Notes under the pieces: generated by a model
Told to the model about the DNA's origin: nothing
Seen by the model: the letters and a program-made list of their open reading frames with translations, nothing else
The model's database searches: none
Program-made: the position numbers and the translations under genes
In this document: positions 57,387 through 64,000 of the stretch, one piece after another
Numbering within the stretch: position 1 is the stretch's first letter
Layout: each line of letters starts with the position of its first letter
Source of the DNA: Gallibacterium melopsittaci
GTDB taxonomy: Bacteria > Pseudomonadota > Gammaproteobacteria > Enterobacterales > Pasteurellaceae
DNA: 64,000 nt
Assembly: GCF_042433085.1 (NCBI RefSeq)
Contig: NZ_JBHLWA010000031.1
Coordinates: 54,820 to 118,819 of the forward strand
Direction: 5' to 3'

Positions 57387-58676
57387 ATGTCAGAAGAACT
57401 TACTGCAAAGCTAACTCTGAGTGATGGTCGCGAATATGATCTACCAGTACAAAAAGCAACACTAGGCTACGATGCAATTGATGTACAATCACTCACTTCA
57501 CAAAAACTCTTCACTTTCGATCCTGGTTTAATGTCAACCGCCACTTGTAAATCATCTATTACTTATATCGATGGTGATCAAGGAATTTTATTACACCGTG
57601 GCTACCCAATCGATCAACTTGCAGAAAATGCTGATTATTTAGAAGTCGCTTATTTATTACTTTTTGGTGAACGTCCTACACCAGAACAATATAAAGAATT
57701 CACTCAATTAGTTAAAAAGCATACTCTCGTACATGAACAACTTAGTCGTTTCTTCCATGGTTTCCGTCGTGACTCTCACCCAATGGCGGTTATGTGTGGG
57801 GTTAGTGGTGCATTAGCAGCGTTCTATCATGACTCTACAGACGTTCGTGATGTAAGACATAGAGAATTAACTGCTATTCGTTTGCTAGCAAAAATGCCAA
57901 CACTAGCAGCAATGTGTTATAAATATTCTATTGGTCAACCATTCATGTTCCCACAAAACCATCTTTCTTATGCAGGTAATTTCCTTTATATGATGTTTGC
58001 AACCCCTTGCGAACCTTATGTAGTAAATCCTGTATTAGAAAGAGCAATGGATCGTATCTTTATTTTACATGCTGACCATGAACAAAATGCATCGACTTCT
58101 ACTGTACGTACTGCGGCTTCTTCTGGTGCTAATCCATTTGCGTGTATTGCAGCAGGTATTGCTTCACTTTGGGGACCTGCACATGGTGGTGCAAACGAAG
58201 CCTGTATTAATATGTTAGAAGAAATCGGAACGGTAGATCGTATCCCAGAATTTATTGCCCGTGCAAAAGATAAAAATGATCCATTCCGTCTTATGGGGTT
58301 TGGTCACCGTGTTTATAAAAATTATGATCCTCGTGCAAAAGTAATGCGTCAAACTTGCCATGAAGTATTACAAGAATTGAAGATCGATACCCCATTATTT
58401 GATGTTGCTATGGAATTAGAACGTATTGCATTAAACGATCCATACTTCATTGAAAAGAATCTCTATCCAAATGTGGACTTCTATTCAGGTATTATTCTAA
58501 AAGCTATTGGTATTCCAACCTCAATGTTTACCGTAATGTTTGCTTTAGGTCGTACTGTAGGTTGGATTGCTCACTGGAAAGAAATGTATAATCAAGGCAA
58601 CTTCAAAATTGTTCGTCCTCGTCAAATTTATACTGGCGAAGAACAGCGTGATTTTGAACCAATGAATAAAATTTAA
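57387..58676 (+). CDS. gltA: Citrate synthase, type II
   Basis: 429 residues, E. coli 427. N-terminal beta-barrel-like region (KLTLSDGREYDLPVQKATLG) characteristic of the hexameric, NADH-sensitive type II enzymes; active-site HADHEQNASTSTVR, GFGHRVYKNYDPRA and NVDFYSG. Makes citrate from oxaloacetate and acetyl-CoA. AAGGAGG just upstream. Confidence 0.98.
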   Translation: MSEELTAKLTLSDGREYDLPVQKATLGYDAIDVQSLTSQKLFTFDPGLMSTATCKSSITYIDGDQGILLHRGYPIDQLAENADYLEVAYLLLFGERPTPEQYKEFTQLVKKHTLVHEQLSRFFHGFRRDSHPMAVMCGVSGALAAFYHDSTDVRDVRHRELTAIRLLAKMPTLAAMCYKYSIGQPFMFPQNHLSYAGNFLYMMFATPCEPYVVNPVLERAMDRIFILHADHEQNASTSTVRTAASSGANPFACIAAGIASLWGPAHGGANEACINMLEEIGTVDRIPEFIARAKDKNDPFRLMGFGHRVYKNYDPRAKVMRQTCHEVLQELKIDTPLFDVAMELERIALNDPYFIEKNLYPNVDFYSGIILKAIGIPTSMFTVMFALGRTVGWIAHWKEMYNQGNFKIVRPRQIYTGEEQRDFEPMNKI

Positions 58677-58699
58677 CTTCCTCCTACATTGATATTTAC

Positions 58700-58735
58700 C
58701 CACACTTTTAGCAATAAAGGTGTGGAATTTTTTTA
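58700..58735 (+). terminator. Terminator after gltA
   Basis: CCACACTTT (58700-58708) pairs with AAAGGTGTGG (58716-58725) with one wobble; AATTTTTTT follows. Confidence 0.82.
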
Positions 58736-58787
58736 TTATTCCTCATAATTATCTAATACAACTATCTTAAACTTCTCTAATAAAATC

Positions 58788-58830
58788 TTGACTCTGATCA
58801 CAAAAAAAATAAAATGAACGAACGTTCATT
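58788..58830 (+). promoter_or_regulatory. acrR-acrA-acrB promoter and operator
   Basis: TTGACT (58788-58793), 16 bp, TAAAAT (58810-58815). A perfect palindrome AATGAACG-AA-CGTTCATT (58813-58830) covers the -10 and the start region, the usual layout for TetR autorepression. The same arrangement occurs at macA. Confidence 0.75.
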
Positions 58831-58864
58831 CATTGAAAAATAAACATTTTTTAGGCTAAATATT

Positions 58865-59434
58865 ATGCAACATAAATCCGATACAGTAGATATTATTTTT
58901 ACAACAACAGAACGCTTAATGGCAAGAGATGGTTTACACCATCTTTCTATTCATAAAATTGCAAAAGAAGCAGGAATTTCTCCCGGTACTATTTATATTC
59001 ATTTTGAAAATAAAGAAGCCTTATTAACTCGGCTTATTGAAAATATTTTTATTCGATTTGAAACCGCAATGTCTCAAAACTTTAATTTAGATGATGATCC
59101 TTATCATCAATATCATCGTTTTTGGTGGAACCTTTGGTTTGAAATACAAAAATGCCCTGAAACGGTATTAAACTTCCATCAATATCGTTCATTACCTGGC
59201 TTTTGTTCATTAGTACAAGAACGGACTAATAATCCAAATGATCCTTGGAATAAGTTTTGTGAACATGCTAAAGCAAAAGGCGTTTTATGCGATTTACCTT
59301 CACAAATTTTATTTACGATTAGTCTTGATAGTGCAATAAGTTTATCAGTCAAAACTTTTTATCATAATATCACTTATCCTAAATCCGTTTTAGAACAAGT
59401 GGTACAACAAACTTGGCAGGCTATTAAAAAATAG
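58865..59434 (+). CDS. acrR: TetR/AcrR-family transcriptional repressor
   Basis: 189 residues. N-terminal helix-turn-helix (about 27-50): LSIHKIAKEAGISPGTIYIHFENKEALL. The C-terminal ligand-binding part is variable and has two Trp-rich stretches (FWWNLWFE). Upstream of, and on the same strand as, acrA and acrB, behind its own operator, 32 bp from the operator end. Resembles HI0893 of H. influenzae in position (recalled). Confidence 0.9.
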   Translation: MQHKSDTVDIIFTTTERLMARDGLHHLSIHKIAKEAGISPGTIYIHFENKEALLTRLIENIFIRFETAMSQNFNLDDDPYHQYHRFWWNLWFEIQKCPETVLNFHQYRSLPGFCSLVQERTNNPNDPWNKFCEHAKAKGVLCDLPSQILFTISLDSAISLSVKTFYHNITYPKSVLEQVVQQTWQAIKK

Positions 59435-59478
59435 CGTTACACTTAACATTTCTTTCATTGATATTTATGGAGAACTCT

Positions 59479-60675
59479 ATGAACCAAACTCAATCCAATA
59501 AACCAAAAAAATCACGCAGTTTCGTGATTAAATTGGTATTGGTTATTATTTTTCTTGTTTTTGCTGTTGTGATTGCATTTACAATGTATAAACAAAAAAA
59601 GATTTCAGAGTATTTAGCTACCCACCCTGAAGGTGCTAGCCCTGTTACTGCATTTAAAGTTACGGCTTCTGAATGGACACCTGTGATTGAAACCACAGGG
59701 TTAGTTCGTCCAAATCAAGGGGCTATGTTAAAAGCTCAATCTGCGGGTACAGTTTCAGCTGTTTTAATTCAGTCGGGACAAACCGTCAAAAAAGGTGATC
59801 TAATCATCAATATTGATAGTAGTGTAGAACAAGCGACTTTACAAGCCTCTGAAGCACAATTACCGTTCGCTCAACAAACATATCACCGCTATTTAAGATT
59901 AGCGAAAACCCAAAGTATTTCACAAACGGAGTTGGATAATGCTAAAGCTACTTATGACGCATTAGTCGCTAATATTGAGTCGTTAAAAGCAACCATTGCT
60001 CGTCGTAAAATTTATGCACCTTTTGACGGTATTGCTGGGATTGTCAAAGTAAACGTAGGGGAATATGTTACTGCAGGAACAGAAATTGTGCGTGTTGAAG
60101 ATCGCAGTCAAATGAAAGTTGATTTTTCTGTTTCACAAAATGAACTTGATAATCTTACTGTAGGACAAAAAGTTACCGCTACGGCTGATGCGTTATTAGG
60201 CGAAACCTTTAGTGCTAAAATAACTGCGATTGAACCTGCCATTGATACCTCAACAGGATTAATTGCTGTTCAAGCGACCTTTGATAGCGAAAATAGCCAA
60301 AAATTATTGTCCGGTATGTTTACGCGTTTGCGTGTTGCCTTGCCAACAGAAACGAACCAAATCATCGTGCCACAAGTCGCAATTACTTATAATATGTACG
60401 GAGAGAACACCTATTTATTAAAACCATTATCTGACGAAGATAAACAAAAATTCGCAGGTAATGAAAACCTTGATAATATGTATCGAGCAACACAAATCAC
60501 CGTCAGTACCAAAGATCGTCAAGGTATTTATGCACAATTAGCCGGCAAAGATATTAAAGCTGGTGATCTGATTGTAACTGGTGGACAACAGCGTTTAAGC
60601 AATAACAGCTTGGTCGTTGTGAGCGAACAACAAGGTGTAGGTACTCAAGCTCCTGCAACCAAAACTAATCTTTAA
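59479..60675 (+). CDS. acrA: RND efflux periplasmic adaptor
   Basis: 398 residues from the ATG at 59479, with GGAG 6 bp upstream. One N-terminal membrane anchor (about 17-38, VIKLVLVIIFLVFAVVIAFTM) and no lipobox, then lipoyl halves (AGTVSAVLIQSGQTVKKGD and IYAPFDGIAGIVKVNVGEYV), a coiled hairpin and beta-barrel. Links acrB to an outer-membrane channel. None is encoded here, so a shared channel such as the one in the mac operon is likely. Confidence 0.93.
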   Translation: MNQTQSNKPKKSRSFVIKLVLVIIFLVFAVVIAFTMYKQKKISEYLATHPEGASPVTAFKVTASEWTPVIETTGLVRPNQGAMLKAQSAGTVSAVLIQSGQTVKKGDLIINIDSSVEQATLQASEAQLPFAQQTYHRYLRLAKTQSISQTELDNAKATYDALVANIESLKATIARRKIYAPFDGIAGIVKVNVGEYVTAGTEIVRVEDRSQMKVDFSVSQNELDNLTVGQKVTATADALLGETFSAKITAIEPAIDTSTGLIAVQATFDSENSQKLLSGMFTRLRVALPTETNQIIVPQVAITYNMYGENTYLLKPLSDEDKQKFAGNENLDNMYRATQITVSTKDRQGIYAQLAGKDIKAGDLIVTGGQQRLSNNSLVVVSEQQGVGTQAPATKTNL

Positions 60676-60700
60676 TTAGGGAGTAAATGGGAACAATAAT

Positions 60701-63700
60701 ATGAAATTTACCGATATTTTTATTCGTCGCCCTGTCCTTGCGATTTCTATCAGTATTTTAATTGTTATTCTTGGTTTACAAGCAATTTCAAAACTGACGG
60801 TGCGTGAATATCCAGAGATGACCACCACGGTAATTACAGTGAGTACCACTTATGCGGGAGCGGATGCTGAATTAATTCAAGCCTCAATCACGTCAACACT
60901 AGAAGAAGCTATCGCCCAAGCAGATAATATAGACTATATGTCTTCTAGTAGTGCCCCGAGTAGCTCAACGATTACGGTAAAAATGAAGTTAAATACCGAT
61001 CCGAATGCAGCATTGGCTGATATTTCAGCCAAAGTGAACTCTGTCCGTTCTGATTTGCCAAGCAATGTGGAAGCCCCTACGATTACTTCCTCCGCAGGTG
61101 GAACGGGTATGATGTATTTAAGCTTTGTTTCTGATCGACTAGAACAACCGCAAATCGTGGACTATTTAGAACGCGTAGTAAAACCGCAATTCTTTACCAT
61201 TCCTGGTATTGCTAAAATTGATATTTATGGTGGCGAATATGCATTACGCATCTGGTTAGATCCAGCTAAAATGGCCGCTCAAAATCTTTCAACAACCTCT
61301 GTTATGACGGCGTTATCTAATAATAACTTACAAACCGCAGCAGGAAGTTTCAATGGCTATTTTACGGTATATAAAAACAAAGTGGAAACCACCACAAAAT
61401 CCGTTGAAGAGCTTGGCAATGTTGTCGTACATAGTGATGGCGATAATCTTGTTCGCTTGCGTGATATTGCAGAAATTACCCTTGATAAAGAAAGCGATAG
61501 CACTCGAGCAACAGCGAATGGGCGTGATGCAGTTGTATTAGCAATAGAAGCAACCCCAACCGCTAATCCATTAACTGTAGCAAAAGATATTTATCCGCTA
61601 TTTGAAACCATTAAAAATAATTTACCCAATAGTATGGAGGCTGATATCCTTTATGATGGAACCATTGCCATTAATAATTCTATTAATGAGGTATTAAAAA
61701 CCATTGCCGAAGCAACATTGATTGTTCTTGTTGTTATTACCCTATTTATTGGTTCATTCCGTGCTATTTTGATTCCTATCATTACTATTCCAATTTCATT
61801 AATTGGCGTAATAATGTTGCTACAGGTTTTTGGCTTTTCAATTAACCTGATGACCTTGCTAGCCCTAATTCTCGCCATTGGCTTAGTGGTTGATGATGCT
61901 ATCGTTGTATTAGAAAATGTGGATCGCCATATCAAACTTGGCGAAACCCCATTCCGTGCTGCGATCATTGGAACAAGAGAAATCGCTGTTCCGGTTATAT
62001 CAATGACCTTAGCGTTAATGGCTGTTTATTCTCCAATGGCATTAATGGGCGGAATTACAGGTTCATTATTTAAAGAATTTGCTCTTACCTTAGCAGGTGC
62101 GGTATTTATTTCAGGTATCGTTGCTTTAACCCTTTCGCCAATGATGAGCAGTAAACTCTTACAATCAAAGGAACAACCAAGTTGGTTAGAACAACGCATT
62201 GAACACACCTTAGGAAAAGTAAATCGTCTTTACGAAGGCTTACTTGCTCTAATGTTACAACATCGTAAAGCAGTGATTGCTTTCGCAATAGGAATTTTTA
62301 TTACCTTACCTATTATGTTTAAATCTTTATCAAGCGAGCTAACGCCTGCCGAAGATAAAGGAGCATTTATGGCTGTAGGGGCTGCACCAGCGAATGTCAA
62401 TGTAGATTATGTTCAAAATGCCATGAAACAATTTGAACAAATTGTCAACAAGACGCCAGAGGTACATTACTCTCAAGTTATTGCTGGAGTACCAAATAGC
62501 AATGAATCAATGACCATTATAGTATTAGAAGATTGGGGAGATCGCAAACGTAGTCAAACTGAAATAATGAATGATCTAAATGATAAAGCAGATAAAATTC
62601 CTGAAATGTCAATTTCTGGTTTTGCTTTCCCTGAAATTAATACTGGAGAATCTGGGGCTTCTGTGGGCTTTGTGATCAGTACTGCCAATAGCTACCGTAA
62701 CCTTGCGGAAGTAGCAAGTGAAGTGCTAACTGCCGCAAGAGAATCAGGATTGTTTGTGTATAACGAATTAGACCTAAAATTCAATACGGCTCAAATGAAA
62801 GTAACGATTGATCGTGAAAAAGCGGGAACTTATGGCATTACTATGCAACAAATTAGTAATACATTAGGAAGCTATTTATCCGGAGCAACCATTGAGCGAG
62901 TAAACATTGATGGACGTTCTTATAAAATTCTTTCACAAGTAAAACGAGATCAACGTTTATCACCAGAAAGCTTTAATAATTATTACTTAACCGCAAGTAA
63001 TGGTGAATCTATCCCATTAAATAGCTTAATTACGGTTACTCTTGAGCCACAACCATTATCTTTAGCGAAATTTAACCAGTTAAACTCAGCAGAAATTAGC
63101 CTTGTTCCCGCACCGGGTTCTTCCGTAGGCGATGCCGTAAATTGGTTAAAACAAACAGCAGCAGAAAAATTACCACAAGGCTATAACTATGATTTTAAAG
63201 GGGAAGCAAGACAATTAGTACAAGAAGGAAATACGCTAGTTTATACTTTCCTATTAGCGGTGATTATCATCTTCTTAGTGCTTGCAATCCAATTTGAATC
63301 TTGGCGAGATCCGATGGTCATTATGATTTCTGTTCCATTAGCGATTAGCGGTGCATTATTAGCCCTTAACATCTTCTCTTTATTAGGCATAGCAGGAGCA
63401 ACTCTCAATATTTATTCAGAAGTAGGATTAGTTACCCTCATAGGCTTAATTACTAAGCACGGTATCCTAATGTGTGAAGTAGCTAAAGAAGAGCAACTCT
63501 ATCATGGTAAAAATCGTTTTGATGCCATTACACAAGCGGCTAAAGTTCGATTACGTCCGATCCTTATGACAACAGCAGCAATGATAGCAGGACTTATTCC
63601 ATTACTATTAGCCTCTGGGGCAGGAGCTGTTGCTCGCTTTAGTATCGGTATCGTTATCGTAGCTGGTCTCGCAATCGGTACATTATTTACCTTATTTGTT

Positions 63701-63781
63701 TTACCAGTAATTTATACAATGATAGCCAGTAGGCATAAACCATTGCCTATCTTTGAGGAAATACCTATTAATAACGAATAA
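60701..63781 (+). CDS. acrB: RND multidrug efflux transporter, HAE1/AcrB type
   Basis: 1,026 residues, proton-driven inner-membrane trimer. Twelve membrane segments with two large periplasmic loops; TM4 has the proton-relay pair D398-D399 (GLVVDDAIVVLENV) and TM10 the partner lysine in LITKHGILMCEVA. The opening KFTDIFIRRPVLAIS is typical. It follows acrA by 25 bp. Similar to the pump at HI0895. The substrates are unknown. Confidence 0.96.
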   Translation: MKFTDIFIRRPVLAISISILIVILGLQAISKLTVREYPEMTTTVITVSTTYAGADAELIQASITSTLEEAIAQADNIDYMSSSSAPSSSTITVKMKLNTDPNAALADISAKVNSVRSDLPSNVEAPTITSSAGGTGMMYLSFVSDRLEQPQIVDYLERVVKPQFFTIPGIAKIDIYGGEYALRIWLDPAKMAAQNLSTTSVMTALSNNNLQTAAGSFNGYFTVYKNKVETTTKSVEELGNVVVHSDGDNLVRLRDIAEITLDKESDSTRATANGRDAVVLAIEATPTANPLTVAKDIYPLFETIKNNLPNSMEADILYDGTIAINNSINEVLKTIAEATLIVLVVITLFIGSFRAILIPIITIPISLIGVIMLLQVFGFSINLMTLLALILAIGLVVDDAIVVLENVDRHIKLGETPFRAAIIGTREIAVPVISMTLALMAVYSPMALMGGITGSLFKEFALTLAGAVFISGIVALTLSPMMSSKLLQSKEQPSWLEQRIEHTLGKVNRLYEGLLALMLQHRKAVIAFAIGIFITLPIMFKSLSSELTPAEDKGAFMAVGAAPANVNVDYVQNAMKQFEQIVNKTPEVHYSQVIAGVPNSNESMTIIVLEDWGDRKRSQTEIMNDLNDKADKIPEMSISGFAFPEINTGESGASVGFVISTANSYRNLAEVASEVLTAARESGLFVYNELDLKFNTAQMKVTIDREKAGTYGITMQQISNTLGSYLSGATIERVNIDGRSYKILSQVKRDQRLSPESFNNYYLTASNGESIPLNSLITVTLEPQPLSLAKFNQLNSAEISLVPAPGSSVGDAVNWLKQTAAEKLPQGYNYDFKGEARQLVQEGNTLVYTFLLAVIIIFLVLAIQFESWRDPMVIMISVPLAISGALLALNIFSLLGIAGATLNIYSEVGLVTLIGLITKHGILMCEVAKEEQLYHGKNRFDAITQAAKVRLRPILMTTAAMIAGLIPLLLASGAGAVARFSIGIVIVAGLAIGTLFTLFVLPVIYTMIASRHKPLPIFEEIPINNE

Positions 63782-63925
63782 CAAAAAATAAATACGCACT
63801 CTACTATTTTCTATCTAGATTATTGAAGAATGTGCGAATTTAAAGTATATTGTCTCTAATTCTATTAAGTATAAAATTTACTCATCCTTATACTTAACAG
63901 AAAACAATTAAAAAAGGAGGAGGGG
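63782..63925. other. Gap between acrB and the insertion sequence
   Basis: AT-rich. No convincing terminator for acrB was found before the insertion sequence. The last bases before it are a G-rich run (AGGAGGAGGGG). Confidence 0.4.
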
Positions 63926-64000
63926 TGTGATCTGCACCCCTAAAGTTGGACTTATTATCCAACAGACAGAGGTGCAGATTTTTTATGACCAAATATAACC
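63926..64000 (+). mobile_element. Left end of an IS3-family (IS150-like) insertion sequence, truncated by the window
   Basis: Starts with TG (63926 or 63928) and reads ATCTGCACCCCTAAAGTTGG, typical of IS150-group left ends. Nested inverted repeats (ATCTGCACC with GGTGCAGAT, GTTGGA with TCCAAC) form a stem-loop just before the transposase start. A direct-repeat flank cannot be checked because the other end is missing. Confidence 0.72.
63985..64000 (+). CDS. Transposase OrfA, first codons only
   Basis: ATG ACC AAA TAT AAC (MTKYN) begins 12 bp after the IS stem-loop, the usual place and wording for OrfA of IS150-like elements. Only five complete codons are in the window. Confidence 0.6.

Overview
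The window looks like a chromosomal segment of an AT-rich gammaproteobacterium of the family Pasteurellaceae. The main signs are a biotin operon that uses BioG, a pflA-galE-ampG-adk run (my recollection is that adk-ampG-galE are also neighbours in Haemophilus influenzae), an acrR-acrA-acrB set like the Haemophilus one, a tmRNA with an ANDENYALAA tag, and many Pasteurellaceae-like housekeeping proteins. I cannot name the species. It carries gltA, a monomeric icd and sucABCD, so the oxidative arm of the TCA cycle is largely present, which is not the case in H. influenzae. The usual uptake-signal cores are almost absent.

Layout. 1-14.3 kb: end of metF, monomeric isocitrate dehydrogenase, exonuclease I, CspD, a macA-macB-outer-membrane-factor efflux operon, glnS, the qmcA/nfeD membrane pair, ygdQ and mutH. 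14.3-14.9 kb: a very AT-rich gap with three perfect DnaA boxes beside mutH. 14.9-30.4 kb: pflA-galE-ampG-adk, the convergent bioA-bioF-bioG-bioC operon, ppiD, guaA, a HAD phosphatase, guaB, a YfeX-like peroxidase and an unknown protein. 30.5-43.7 kb: the accessory stretch, made of ssrA (tmRNA), a HipA-like kinase/DUF3037 pair, an approximately 2,900-residue trimeric autotransporter adhesin, about 1.2 kb of mostly non-coding DNA, and a secreted protein that resembles two lysozyme-inhibitor domains fused. 43.7-58.7 kb: infC-rpmI-rplT, ruvA-ruvB, a DMT transporter, ogt, rlmJ, gor, and sucABCD divergent from gltA. 58.8-63.8 kb: acrR-acrA-acrB. The window ends in the left end of an IS3-type insertion sequence.

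Most interesting points. (1) The adhesin gene is split by a run of eight G residues, between an intact extended signal peptide (start codon at 41768) and the hydrophobic signal core. At eight G the frame is closed; at nine or six it reads through for about 2,908 residues, so this looks like a contingency (phase-variation) switch caught OFF. (2) The promoters of acrR and of the macAB operon, about 49.5 kb apart, carry almost the same 21-bp palindromic sequence overlapping the -10 box. This suggests that one TetR regulator controls both efflux systems, and that the outer-membrane factor in the mac operon serves both pumps. (3) The DnaA-box cluster beside mutH is a candidate DARS2-like DnaA-reactivating element. 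(4) The fused PliG-like/MliC-like protein would be an unusual two-headed host-lysozyme inhibitor. (5) The HipA-like kinase/DUF3037 pair sits next to ssrA, a common island site, and has no assigned function.
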